Shown here in pieces: positions 11,147 through 23,800 of a stretch of DNA of 64,000 nt; within the stretch, counting starts at the first letter, position 1; the number at the start of each line of letters is the position of its first letter. The position numbers and the translations under genes were made by a program. The notes beneath the pieces were generated by a model. That model ran no database searches. It had not been told where the DNA came from and saw only the letters and a list, made by a program, of their open reading frames with translations. The DNA is from Nannochloropsis oceanica (taxonomy: Eukaryota; Sar; Eustigmatophyceae; Eustigmatales; Monodopsidaceae). The stretch covers positions 868,001-932,000 of the forward strand of contig CP038110.1 in NCBI GenBank assembly GCA_004519485.1, written 5' to 3'.

Positions 11147-13295
11147 TCAGCATATTTCATTAAAGAGGAGGAGGTTGAGGCCCCTGTAGACCGAGGGGAC
11201 GAAGTGGGTGGTGCCGTCGCGGTAGGCAGGGAGGGATGGGCGGAGGGCTTGCGTAAAGAGGCTGCTGTCAAACACCTGCGGGGGAGGAGGGAGGGAGCGA
11301 GGGAGGGAGGGAAGGAGGGAGGGAAGGGGGCGAGTTAGCGTATGTCAGAGTGGCGAAGGGGGGAAAGGTACAGGGAGAAAGGCAAAAAGGGAGGGCGGAA
11401 GGAAGAGAGAAACCTGCCTTCATGCCGTTGGCGATGAAGGCCGAGGGCGGAGACGAGTCGTTCACCTATCGCGTAACATGGACAAAAATTTTGAGATAAA
11501 GACGGAGAATGAAGTCATCATGAGCTTCCGTCCCTCATCACCTCTACCCTTCCCTTCCTCCCTCCCTCCCTCCCTCCCTCCCCCCGTACCCATGTCGCCT
11601 TGAGACTGGAGCTGGTGGTGGTCTTCCAAAACACCTCCACCGGCTTGCTCACGGTCAAATTCTTTGCCGCGGCTGTTATCGCCCTAGAGAGCGAAGGAAG
11701 GAAGGAGGGAGGGAGGGAGGGAGGGAGTGAAATTTAGAAAGTTAAGTGGTTCATAAAAGACTCATGTGGACCCCTCCCAGACTCATTTAACCCCCCCCCC
11801 CTTCCCCTCCTTCACAGCAGTCCGTTCGTCTCTTCGTTCCTCCCTCCTTCTCCCCCTATTTTCTTCCCTTCCTCCCTCCCCTCCTTACTTGAGCTCCGAT
11901 TCATCCAGCTCCTTCCACAAGCCCGTGTTAAGGAGGAGAGTGGTGGGCCGGAGGGTGTCACGGAGGAAGGAGCCTGAGCGAGGGAGGGAGAGAGGGAGGG
12001 AGGGAGGGAGGGAGGGAGGGAATAAGGGAGGGCGGAAAGAAAGGGAAAGGAGGATTATCTTTCAGTGATGCAGAGGATTTAAGAAAGAGCATTGGAGGGA
12101 GGGAGGGAGGGAGGGAGGGAGGGAGGGACGGCGTACCTTGCAGGAAGGAGGCGATGGAAGGCACTTTCCAGTTGAAGGGACCTCTGCAGCCTCCCGGGGA
12201 GCAGCCGAGACTCTCTCGGGTGGGGGGGGAGGAGGAGGGGAGGGCATGGCCGCTAGAGAGAGAGTGAGGGAGGGAGGGAGGGAGGGAGGGATAAATGTGT
12301 TGTTTGCACAATAAACGTCTTTGAAAAGAGGCAGACTGAAGGAGGGAGGGAGGAAGGGAGGGAAGGAGGGAGGGAGGGAGGGAGGAGGAACGTACCGTGG
12401 TGCGAGGTCGCCAAACCAGCCGATGAAGGTGACCCGGAGGTCTTTCTCCTCGTTGGTGTAATAACGGTTTTCAACGTAAGGTGGCCGACTCCCTTCCCTG
12501 AAGAATGGTGAAAAGGAGGGAGAGAGGGAGAAAGGGAGGGAGGTGGAGTAAGTGAGCGAATCCATGTCAAATGCTGGTGGGGGAAATGGAAATAAAGGGC
12601 GCGAAAAAATGAGTGGACACGAAGGAGGCTTTCAGATAGGGAGGGAGGGAGGGGTGGAAGGAGGGCCCACCTGTAGCAATCGCAGACTTCATTGCCATTG
12701 AGAGAGCTGGTGGACAGGTTGTAGTACTCGTTCCACGAGCCCCATTCTCCCTTGAAGGTGATGCTCTGGTGAGAGGGAGGGAGGGAGGGAGGGAGGGAGG
12801 GAGGGAGGGAGGGAGGGACCGATCGGTGAACTAGTTGAAGAGTGTGCGGGCTACAGAAAGATGAAGCTGCATCTGCACCCGCCCATGCCCTCCCTCCCTC
12901 CTTCCCTACCTTCTCCTCCTCCTCCTCCTCCCACGTCCCCGTCTCGAGAAACGAAACCAAGCTCAGATACTGATAGCGCGTCACGCTGTCACCGACAAAC
13001 ACCACATGCTTCCCCTTCATGCACGTATACACCCCTTCCATACCCCCCCCCTTCCCTCCCTCCCTCTCCTTCCCTCCTTCCTCAAACGTCCGAAGGATGC
13101 ACAACTTGTGCTCAGGGGAATATACTGCCTTGCCTTCCTTCCCTCCCTCCCCCTCTCCCTCCTTCGTCGACCACGACACGGCTTCAGGCGCGGCCTGCAG
13201 GATCGAGTAGCTGCACTGAGGGAGGAAGGAGGAGGGGGCAGGGGGAGGGAGGGAGGGAGGAGGTCCTAAGGTAGATTGATTTTGATTGTTTTGGT

Positions 13296-13330
<35 letters not shown>

Positions 13331-13844
13331 TTGACTTCTTTGTCTTTGAAAGCAGGTACGGTATCTTCCCCTTCTTTCTTCCCATCCTCCTTCGCTCCTT
13401 TCTTTTTCCGCTGTTCGTCACTGTGGGGGTGCTCCATGGTGACGGAGAGAGGAGAGTAGCGGGGCTGTGTATGGAATTGGGGAGAAAGAGGGAGAAAGGG
13501 AGGGAGGGAGGGAGGGAGGGAGGGAAGGAGGGAGGGAAGCGGCGGTCAGAGGCGGCAACATGTTGTCGTGAAGTGACTGTGCGTGCGTGCGTGCGTGGTA
13601 AGTCGGATTGATATACCTGCTGCTCCCTCTCAACCCCTTTATGTTCATCTCCTCGTCCTCCTACCTGCTGGTGGAGCACTAGAAAGGGTGAGGTATCCCC
13701 GGGGCCGCCGCTTCTGTCTCTTGGGTGGTGGGAAAGGACTAGGGCCGACGGGTCCATCACAGCGAGAAGAGAGGAGGCAAGGGCTAGAGGGAATGAAAGG
13801 ATGAGAGAGAAGGAAGGAAGAAAGCGTGAAAACCTATTTTTCAT
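11147..13844 (-). CDS. PC-esterase / TBL-like type II membrane protein
   Basis: Nine exons join in phase: 13844-13617, 13464-12910, 12765-12671, 12497-12396, 12252-12137, 11973-11889, 11683-11590, 11465-11418 and 11275-11147, giving 483 residues. Residues about 12-30 are a hydrophobic signal anchor. The catalytic domain opens with CSYSILQAAPEAVSW and the GDS block HVVFVGDSVTRYQYLSL (Ser near 236). It continues with TFIGWFGDLAP and LLLNTGLWKE, and ends with a C-terminal D...H pair in YRDGTTHF (Asp461, His465). This order fits the trichome-birefringence-like/CASD1 PC-esterase clan, which O-acetylates polysaccharides in the Golgi; the actual acceptor is unknown. Intron 7 uses a GC donor (AAG/GCAGGT). 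A 144-nt in-frame segment (13359-13216) coding poly-Ser has good splice borders and may be an optional intron. Confidence 0.8.
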
Positions 13845-15393
13845 GTACGTGTGCTGGTTTGTAGCTATTAACAAGATGCCAGCTCTGAAGTAGCTTGCGT
13901 GACATTTTTCTCTCGATCCTTCTCTCCCCACCCCTCGGGTCGCCTTCTCCTTTCATTCTCCCATTTCTTACCAACGATTAGCAGACCTGCCGCTAGGCTC
14001 CAGACGGACCAAGACGCGGCTTCCCGGTGCGGGGCTGGTGGAAGGTCCATTTTTGTGGTGGCTCTGTAGGTGAGGGTGTGACGGAACAGGTGGGTTGTAG
14101 GAAGAAGGGAGGGAGAAAATGAGTGTTGTGGCACCATTTTTGGCCGCGAGCTTGACAATACATAGGCCAGAGAAGTGTGTATGTTGAGCAGTAGGGTGGA
14201 CGAAAATGAAGGTGCTTGGCATGTTTATTGAGGGGGCTAGGCTGTCGGAGGAGACCCATGACCCATGGATGCTCATGACGATAATGCTGATGGTTGGCTG
14301 GGACTGGAAGAGCAGTAAAATAAGCAGACTTCACCACTGTCCAGAGTCTAGGCCAGAGTCAAGTATGCTTAATAAAACATGCCCCCTTGTACATTTTAAT
14401 AGTGTAGTGTTTGAATTCCGTCGGGGGTGTTCCAAGGCCAATGGGCCATTATCAATCAATCCTCATCTTGGCCGGCTCGCTCTCTCGGCGACGTCACGTG
14501 TGGCTTGTGAATAATTCGAAGGGTACATGCTGGTGCACCATCCTCCACCTTCTAAAAGTTTATACTTTTCCAAAGCTCGTCACAATGCATCCATGTAACG
14601 GGGAAATTGTGAGGCGAACAGCCAGGCACTGTTTCTTCCCTGAATCTGCTCTTTTTATGTTGGTCCAGCACCACATACTTTCTCAGCTCAGCGATGCTAT
14701 TACGGAGGTCGGGTACTTTAGCCTCCCGAATGCAAACAGCGGCGACTACGGGCAGGGGACAATGCAGCCACCCACGCACGCAGTTACGAAGGTATATTTC
14801 TAGGAATATTATCTTTCCTTGATCCCGGGCTTGCCATGACCAAGAGTCCGGTTTAATGGTCGACGCGAGCCAAGCCCCCCCGCGCGTACGAACGCTTGCT
14901 GGATACGGCTGGCGCTGTGCCGTCTCGCTTGATCTTTTCCGCATTCCGATCGCGTTCCAAGGCACCACTACGCCTGCCCAACCTCTTACTAGCTCCACTC
15001 ACTGCTTCTCCTCTTATCTTCTCTTCCTCATGACCATCTCTAAGCCCCTGCTCCCACCTCCAGAGGACCTAAACTGTCGAGGAACAGCAAAAACCCTGCG
15101 AGCATCTGCAGGACGAGGCACATGTGCAAAGCGACTCACGTACCCTGTATTTTCCGCACCCCTGTCTACACCACATGCCCATGCATGCGACTCGCGCACA
15201 TCTTCTTCTTACCCTGCCCGGCCCCTCCTCATCTCTTTCCACCCATCCCTACAGGCAAGCCGAGGCAGCACTCACAGCTCGCCCGCCTCTTTTCCGTCTC
15301 GTCGGCCTATTGGAGTCCGCCAGCAACAGCACCACTCTACACAGCGCTCTTCCTCCTGCCCCTCAACCACCAACCTAATCTGCAAGCACAAAA
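13845..15393. other. Intergenic region between divergent PC-esterase-like and GH5 genes
   Basis: No supported gene in 1.55 kb. Open frames of up to about 150 codons occur but lack recognisable sequence or splice support. The last 400 bp before 15394 are C-rich and probably hold the GH5 promoter and 5-prime leader. Confidence 0.4.
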
Positions 15394-18300
15394 ATGGCAA
15401 GACTGTCTTCCTCCTCCGTCCTCCTCTCAGGTCTCCTGTTGAGCGCCATCCTTCTTGGCCATGTCTCTTCCGAGTCCACCGGCGCATTGCGAGGCGGGAA
15501 CAGCACCACCACACGGGCCCTGGCGCCTGCGCAGGTAAGATAGAAGGAAGAGAGGGAGGAACGGAGAGAGGGGAAGGAGGACAATGCCGGGCGGGGGTTG
15601 AGGAAAGGGAGATAGATAGATGATTGTCTGAAAGCGGGTGCGTGGTGGGGGTGGAACAGCTCGGCTCGACTGCCACAAGACCTACATTCCTTGCAGCGAA
15701 TGAGGGAGGGAGGGAGGGGCGGAGGGTCGGGACTGTCGCTCGCGAATCACAGGAGAAGATGCCATGGGTGCGATGATGTGATCACAGCGGTTTATCGTGA
15801 AAGGAAGGGAGGCCTGCATTGCCTGCATCGCCCAAACACTATGCAGCGGATAGGACAGCTTCCACTAACTTCCCCGTCTTCCCTTCCTCCCCTTCTCCCT
15901 CTCTCCCTCCCTCTCTCCCTCTTTCCATCAGTGTCTGGACAAGGCCACGTTGGATTGGACTTCCTCACCCAACGGCGCTGTACTCTTGAACGGGAAGCCT
16001 TTCCACATCAAGGGTAGGTGGGGGGAGGGAGGGAAGGAGAGGGGGGAGGGAGGGCAGGAAAGGAGGGACGGAGACACATTTGGCTATATGTGTAGCTCGG
16101 GACGCTACTTTAAGACGACAGCATCACAATCGTGGCGCCTTTCCCCCTCTCTTCTCACCTCCCTCCTTCCTTCCTTCCTTCCCTCCCTCCCTCCCTCCCT
16201 CGCCTGCAGGCATCTCGTGGTTCGGCCTGGAGAAGGGCGAGGAAATGCTGCACGGCCTCAACAAGCGGCCCATGGGCGACATTCTGGACTTTGTCAAGGT
16301 ATACCCTTCATCGGTCCCTCCCTCCCGCCCTCCCTCCCTCCTTGCCATCCTGGCTTTCCTTCTCTTGTCACTCTCTCCCCCTCCCTTCCTCCTCCCAAGC
16401 TGCCAAATCTCACCCCTCCCTCCCTCCCTCCCTCCCTCTCTCCAGTCCAACTTCAATGTCATCCGTCTTCCCTTCTCCGTCAAATTCGCGCTCTCGGACC
16501 AACGCTCCAAGAGACCCGACCCCTACATCGTGGGCTTCGGCCTCGAGGTAAGCCCGCCCTCCCTCCCTCCCTCCCTTCCTCCCTCCCTCCCTCTCACCCT
16601 CTAGTTTATCGAGACCTCAACCCCCCCCTAACAGTCCTCACCCCCCTCCCTCCCTCCCCCCCTCCTTCCCTCCTTGCAGGACCTGACCTCCTGGGAGGTG
16701 CTTGATAAGTTCATGGACGAGTGCGCCGAGCGCGGCCTCTTCGTCATGCTGGACCAGCACGACATCGTGGGTGACAAGGCCGAGTTGTGGTATGAGGTAC
16801 GTCCTCCCTCCCTCCCTCCCTCCCTCCCTCCCTCCCACCCTCCCTCCCTCTTTCGATCCCTCTCTCCCTTTCTCGATCTCCTTCGACTCTCCCTTCCTCC
16901 CTCTATCCCCCCGCCCTCGACGTACTCCTCCGCATCTCACCCTTCCTCCGTCCCTCCCTCCCCTCCTGCCCCCCTACCTGGTAGGGCGTATACACGGAGG
17001 AGTACAGCATTAAGGCCTGGGAGGTTATGTTCGAGCGTTACGGCAACCATTACAACATGTTCGCGGCTGATCTCCGGTGCGCCCTCCCTCCCTCCCTCCG
17101 TCCGCATCTCATCCTTCCTCCCTCCATCCCTCCGTCCCTCCCTCCCTTTTTTTTATTCATTCTCGGCAATCCACTCACATCCCTCCCTCCCTCCTTCCCT
17201 CCGTCCCTCTCTCATTCCCCCCCTCCCTCAGCAACGAGCCGCACGGACTGGCGTCCTGGGGCGAATCCTCCCCCCTCACGGACTACAATCACTACTACGA
17301 GAGGCTCATCAACCGCCTCGCCCGCAAGTTCCCGGATTGGAAGGTACGCCCGCTCTCCCTCCCTCCCTCCCTCCCTCCCTCCCTCGAACCAGACCAATAA
17401 GGAAACATCCTCACCCTCCCTCCCTTCCTCCCACCCTCCCTCCCACCCTCCCTCCCTCCCTCCCCCCTATCCAGGGCCTCTGGCTAGTGGAAGGCACTCA
17501 GTACAATAATGAGGGGTATGAGCCTCCTGTGCCGCAATGGTGGGGAGGTGCGTGTCAGGCGGGGGAGGAGGGAGGGAGGGAGGGAGGGAGGGAGGAAGAG
17601 GAAGAGGAAAGAGGTGGGAGCAACACCTGGACCAAGTTGATAGGTTTACATGGCTTCCTCACCCTCCCTCCCTCCCTCCCTCCCTCCCTCCCTCCCTCCC
17701 TCCCTCCCTCCCTCCCTCCCTCCCTCCCTCCCTCCCTCCCTCCAGGTAACCTGGAGGGGGCCAAGCAGTGGCCCATCAAGCTTGACACAGCCGCCGCTGG
17801 TACGTCTCCCTTCCTTCCTCCCTCCTCTCCTCCCTCCGCATCCCCTCTATTCACATCAATCCCCTGCCCTCCGCCCTCCGCCCTTCCGCCCTCCAGATGC
17901 GCGCCTGGTGTACGCTCCCCACATTTATGGCCCATCGGTCTACGAACACGGCTACATGAAGGAGCCTGACTTTCCCAACAATCTCCCCGCCGTACGTGCC
18001 CTGCCTCCCTCCCTCCCTTCCTCCCCCCCTTCCTTCCTCCCTCCCTCCCCCTCGACACAAACACCCTCTTATCCTTCCTTCCTTTCTCTTTCTTCCACCC
18101 TTATTGCCTCCCTCCCCATCGACACACATCACCCTCTTGACCTTTCCTCCCTCCCTCCCTCCCTCCCTCCTTCAGATCTGGGAAAAAATGTACGGCTTTA
18201 TCATTCCCGACTTGAAGAAAGGCGTCATCATCGGCGAGTGGGGCGGCTCCTGCATCGGTACGGCCTCCCTCCCTCCCTCCCTCCCTCCCTCCCTCCCTCC

Positions 18301-19119
18301 CTCCCTCCCTCCCTCCCCTCCCTCCCTCCCCTCCCTCCCTCCTTCCCTGCTTTTCCCTCTCTCTGTCTCTCTCTATCGCCCAGGATCGTCACAATGACAC
18401 TTTTCTCCCTCATCCCCACCTTCCTTCAACTTCCCCTCCCTCCCTCCCGCCCGCCCTCCCCCCCTCCCTCCCTCCAAGCTCAGCGAGTGGCCCAAGCAGA
18501 AGGACATGGCTAACATCACCGTTCACCCCTCCCTCCCCTCCTCCCTCCCTCCCTCCTCCAGGCAAAGACCAGGTGGTGCAGTACAAGCTCGGTGAGTGGC
18601 TCAGGCAGAAGTGCATGGCCAATAACGTCTGGTGGGCGCTCAATCCGGGTTCCGACGACACGGGCGGCCTCCTCAAGGTGTGTGTCCTCCCCCCCTCCCT
18701 CCCTCCCTCCCTCCTTGATGAGCGCAGCTCGACACCGCGGAGGCCCGTCATAGCACCCACACCCACCTACCCCTCCCTCCCTCCCTCCCTCCCTCCCTCC
18801 CTCCCTCCCTCCCTCCCTCCCTCCCGCAGCCCGATTGGTACACAGTGGATTACGTCAAGATGAACCTCCTCGATATGGTCCAGCCCCACCCTACCCGGGT
18901 GCAATACGTCACCAAAGACCAGGTAGGCCCTCCCTCCCCCCCTTCCTCCCTTCCTCCCTCCCTCCCTCTGTGCGTCCAGTGCTCCTGATCTCAGCCATTC
19001 AACCATCCCCCCTCGCCCCCCCCCTTCCCTCTCTCCCTCCCTCCCTCCCTCCCTCCCTCCCTCCCTCTCAGATTTGCATGGACTGGGGCGCCTTCAGCAA
19101 CCCCAACTGCAAGCCCTAA
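15394..19119 (+). CDS. Secreted glycoside hydrolase family 5 (cellulase-type)
   Basis: Fourteen exons close in phase to 431 residues: 15394-15534, 15932-16013, 16210-16298, 16446-16547, 16680-16796, 16985-17076, 17232-17343, 17475-17547, 17746-17799, 17897-17991, 18176-18257, 18562-18677, 18830-18922, 19072-19119. The N-terminus is a signal peptide (LLSGLLLSAILLGHVSS). GH5 landmarks follow in order: GISWFGLEKG, FNVIRLPFS, FVMLDQHDI, the acid/base Glu in RNEPHG (Glu210), YAPHIYGPSVYEHGY, the nucleophile Glu in GEWGG (Glu340) and WWALNPGSDDTGG. Beta-1,4-glucan cleavage is the usual activity; mannanase or another GH5 activity is possible. Several introns end in CCCT tracts. The protein is likely exported, perhaps for wall turnover. 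Confidence 0.93.
17662..17744 (+). repeat. Longest CCCT tract of the GH5 gene, in intron 8
   Basis: About twenty tandem CCCT units fill the 3-prime part of the intron up to the acceptor CCAG. The same intron starts with a GGGA tract (17560-17597). Similar sense-strand CCCT tracts precede acceptors throughout the window. Confidence 0.95.
18479..18520 (+). other. Decayed copy of part of GH5 exon 12 inside intron 11
   Basis: This 42-bp stretch aligns without gaps to exon 12 positions 18588-18629 at roughly three quarters of its bases. In the same frame it reads LSEWPKQKDMANIT against the exon's LGEWLRQKCMANNV. It lies between two CCCT tracts, upstream of the real exon. The real exon restores the correct phase and lengths, so this copy is read as intronic. 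Confidence 0.8.
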
Positions 19120-20877
19120 ACTGAGAGGCGCACCCACCCTCCCTCCCTCCCCCCCCTATTCCTCCCTCCCTCCCTCCCTTCCTCTTTTCACATTCGCGTG
19201 GGCGATTGAACCAGAGGAGGCAAAGGAAGGAGGGAAGGAGGGAAGGAGGGAAGGAAGGGAAGGAAGGGAAGGAAGGGAAGGAAGGGAAGGAAGGGAAGGG
19301 AGGGAAGGGAGGGAAGGGAGGGTGTTTGAGAAGAAGCACGAGCAATAATACTGAAATAATTATGACGAGGAAGCGAGCAAGGAAGGGAGGGTGGAAGGGA
19401 GGGAGGAAGAGAAGGAGAAAAGAATGGGAAGGAGAAGAGGAATGGAAGGAAGAATGGAGGGGGGGGGAGAGAAGTGTGTTTATGTGTGTGTCAATATAGG
19501 TTCGATTCCGCCTTGCTCTGAAGAAGGGAGGGAGGGAGGGAGGGAGGGAGGGAGGGAGGGAGGGGAGGAGGAACCGGCAGCAGTGCGGCGGCCGCGTTCC
19601 TCAGGAAGCGCCTTGCCTAAAATCGAGAAAAAAAGAAGCAAAACGAGGGAGGGAGGGAGGGAAGGAGGGAGGGAAGGAGGAAGGGAGGAAATAACAAGTG
19701 GGAAGCACGACAAACATCATGTGTAAGAGTAGAGATTGCAAGAGTGAGAAGCAGGGAGGGTGACGGAGGGAGAGGGGAGATGAGAGGAGGGGAGAGAAGA
19801 AAGACCTATTTGTTGGATAAGCATGTGTGGAGTAGTAGTAGCGGTAGAATTTGAGCAGGCCAGCAGCAGCAGAGGTTAATGGTAAATCATAAGACGAACG
19901 GAAGAAAGGGAGAAAATTGAAGGGGTTGGGAAAAGTCAGGGGAAACTGCCTGACAACGAGAGGAGGATAAATGAAAAGAGGGTGTGTAGACGTGAATGTG
20001 TGCGCTTGTGGACAGCAAGAGGAAGTGTATATGTATGCCCACATGTGTCTTCAATCCGACACTTGACAAATAAGTGAGATCGATAGGGGAGGGAGGGAGG
20101 AACAGGGGCGCGCGCACACACACACAGAGGATTTACACCCCACGCAAAAGACAATCACCTACACGTGTAATGCGAGAGGGGAAAAGAGACTAGGGTACGA
20201 GGGGTAGAAATGGAAGGAGGCGACGTGTGATACTCTTTCTTCCCTCCTCAGCCCCAAAGTAGGCCCTCTGACACGAATTGAATGAAGAAAGACAAGGAAG
20301 AAAAGAAAGATAAAAGAACGGATTTGCCTGTTGGAGAATATTTACCTTCTTGCTTTTCTTTTGTTGTACCTTCTGACACTTCATTCTCTTTCTCTTTCCA
20401 TGCTCAAGTGCCCATGTATGTAGCACGTACTCCCCGGCTCTGCTCGTCATGCAACATTTCTTGTTCGTTACAAATGCGCACACCGACGATGCACCTACCT
20501 ATGCACAGCGAAGGAACCGTATAGTATTAAACCATGTGCGAAAACCATAACAGAAAGGCGTGAAATATACCCTAAAAATGGGCCTGATGAGGTGTTCGGA
20601 CATGCCTGTTTTCTGGTGGCCGTGTTGCAAGGACCACGCCTCTATGTAATTAACCTCTCTGCGCTGGGCGAACCTATTCTCTTAGGTGAAGGATGGAGGT
20701 CATAATTCCATGCAGGAAGCATGGCAGCTTTTTAAAGTCCGCCCGGGCACTGTGTCCTTGCGACCTCCTCCTTCATTCCTCTTGAACTTGCTCCGCGTTA
20801 GGGGGAATCATCAGCATCCGTTCTGCCACTTCTTCCTTTTCCCCTCACCCTTATAAACAAAAACGACAGCTTACACA
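19120..20877. other. Intergenic, purine-rich then AT-richer; no gene seen
   Basis: GGAA/GGGA-type simple repeats dominate 19200-19700. The rest up to the ACS start codon has only short low-complexity frames. The final 150 bp before 20878 probably form the promoter of the acetyl-CoA synthetase gene. Confidence 0.45.
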
Positions 20878-23800
20878 ATGACAAAACGACAATGTAAAAC
20901 GTGGTATGTCATGAATGGCATCCTTGTCCTGCACATGGCGGCCATTGGTGTGGCGCAGGTACGACAAGAAGGGTGGTTGGGAGGGGGAGGGAGGGAAGGA
21001 CGGAGGGGGGTGGGGAGGTCGTCGAGTCTTGAGGTATTTGACTTAAAAGGAACAAGACAATGTTTACAAAGTTCTGAGTCTGTGAAATCAAGTCACGATA
21101 CCGCATGACTTTCAGGAGATGCAATGCCAGTGCCGCCATTTTGCTTTTCGTGTGACATGGACGCATGAAAGCTGGCTGTCGGAAGAGGTAGCTCTGATCT
21201 CAGTCTGAATCTGTGGCGACAGATCGGTCCAATATAACGCAATCATAGGATATCTCCACCTTCGAAAACACGCACTCATATCTAATTTCTCCCATTCAGG
21301 CATTCCTGTGCCCCTCCGCCGCCTTCCCGCCCTCCTTCGTATCTCCTCAACATGGCGCAGCCGTCCGGCGAGGAGAAGCTAGTTCTTTTCCCCGCCTGTC
21401 GTCCTCCCGTCCTTCTTTCGCGGTCGTAGGAGATGAAACGAAGGATGAAACAGGCCTTCCTTTGGATGGAAATGAGGTAGAAGAGGTGGTCTTCCACCCT
21501 TCGGAAGAGTACTTTGAAAAAGGTGAGGGAGGGAGGGATGAAAGGGACAGAGGGCAGGCGGGCGGGGGGGAGAGAGGGGGGGTAGAGGAGTCTGAGGCAT
21601 CGGCACGCACTAACGCACATCCTTTCATATTAATCGGTACATGTAGTGCCGCATCATTACGACAACGTGGAAGATTACCTCGTCCACTACCAGAAGGTAT
21701 GCTCCTCTCTTATTCCCTTTTTCCTTCGTTCATGTCAAGTCGCTCATATCATTCTTCTTCCTATTCGCAAATCCCTCGTCACAGTCTATCGATGACCCCG
21801 CTGCTTTTTGGGCTGATATCGGCCAGGAGTTTCACTGGGAGAAACCCTGGGAGGAGACGGGTAAGGAGAGAGGGAGAGAGGAAGGGATGGTTGAATGTTG
21901 AACATGTCTCGTGTGGGTTAACCTTCCAGCCTCCGACCTGCTTTCCCGTCTCATTACACCTGCCTACCCATTACAAACCACTATTTTCCCAATTACTCCG
22001 TCCGTTATCTCCTCCTTATCCTTCCCGCAGTCTCGCACAATTTCAACAGGTCTGCCGGTCCTGTCCATGTCCGTTTTTTCCACGGCGGCGAAACCAACAT
22101 CGCCTACAACGCCCTCGACCGACACGTGGCTGCAGGCCTCGGTGACCGGTGCGTGCTCTGTCTGACCTCCTCTAGCCTCTCGTGCCCTTGATCACGCTGC
22201 CTAAGGCGAGACTGCTTCACTCACATCTTCTTCGTGGCATGACTCCCTCCCTCCCTTCCTCCCCTCCTCACCCAGCGTGGCTTTTCACACGGAGCGAAAC
22301 GACCTCGAACCCCGCAAGGAGACAGGGGCGGGCGGTCAAAAAAGCACATATACCTATTTAGAGGCACTTGAAGAGGTCTCCCGCATTTCCAACGTCTTGA
22401 AGGTATTCGACCTCCTTCGCTTCTTCCTCTTTCTCACCCCATCGGAACCTCATCCTATCATGCAAGCCTCACTTTCCTCGCCTCCCTCCCTCCCTCCCTA
22501 CCTCTTGAGTCAATGGGTGTAAGGAAAGGGGACAAAGTCGGCCTTTTTATTCCGATGGTCGCCGAGCTCCCGCTGGCCATGCTGGCCTGTGCCCGGTACG
22601 TCCTTCCCTCCCTCCCTCCCTCCTTCCGACGCGTCGTCCATGTTACTGACTTTTGCGGCGCTCCTTCCTTCCCCCCCTACTTTCTCTCCTTAGCATTGGT
22701 GCGGTCCACACGGTCGTTTTCGCAGGCTTCTCCAAAGAGGCTCTCGCTGATCGCCTCTGCGATGCAGAGTGCAAGGTACATCCCCGCCCTTCTTCCCTCC
22801 TTCCCCCCTTCCCTTCCTCCTTTTCCTCTGTGCCCCCCTTCCCCTTCTCTTTTCGACCAGTACTCAGACACCCTTTATTGTCTCCCCTTATCCCTCCCTG
22901 CCTCCAGGTCGTCATTGCCTGCGACGGCGTTTTCCGAGGCACGAAGCTTATCCCTCTCTTTCGAACGGTCGACGACGCCATCAAGATCTGCAAGGTACCC
23001 AAAGGATGTGAGAGATAGAGCGAATGAAGTCTCTTGAAATGTCTATCATTTTGACATATGACTCGAAGGCATCCACTCAACTCCTGTCCTCTCTCTTCCC
23101 CGCACAAACAGGAGCGGGGCCACACCATCGAGCACTCCTTAGTCTTGGAGCGCCTTGGCGGCGAAGTCGCTGGCGCACAGCTTACGCCGGGCCGCGACGG
23201 TATGTGCATCCTCTCGCTCTCTCGTTTACTGTCATCGTTACATACGAACCCTAATAATTCCCTATATTCCTCCCTCCGCCCGTTCCTCCTCAAGTCTGGT
23301 GGCATGAAGCTGTGGCCGTGGCCCCTGCAATCTGTCCTGTAGAGTGGGTGCCGTCTGAGCACCCCCTCTTCATCCTTTACACCAGCGGCTCCACGGGCAA
23401 ACCCAAAGGTAGACAGCAAGAGGAGGATGAGAAGCGTCCTTTTCCCTTTCGACTTGACCCAACACCTACACAACATGCATGCACCTGGTGAAACGCATTC
23501 CCACTTAAATCCAAACCCCCTCCCATCCAAACCCCCTCCCTCTTTTCCTCCTCTTCGACCAGGCGTCCTTCACACTACGGGTGGCTATATGATTCAAGCC
23601 GCGACCACTTTCCGGCATGTATTCAACGTGCGGCCGGAGAAAAACGACTTGTTCCTCTGCACTGCCGACTGTAAGTACGGATAGCGTGTGAGAGCGTCGG
23701 TGTACTTTCACATATCACGGACCTTGCCTGCACCTAATCTAACCGAGTACAGGTTGGAGGAAGTGGAAGAAATACAAAAGAGCACACACGAGCAAGTATG

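Noticed and set aside
11958-12565. Long LPPS-repeat frames across the PC-esterase-like introns
   Set aside because: CCCT tracts have no stop codons in any frame; splice borders show that these parts are introns.
16674-17969. 431-codon plus-strand frame over the GH5 gene
   Set aside because: It reads through several CCCT introns in one frame; the GH5 motifs are only recovered by splicing.
22643-23530. 295-codon minus-strand frame inside the ACS gene
   Set aside because: It lies antisense to well-supported ACS exons and has no recognisable sequence.
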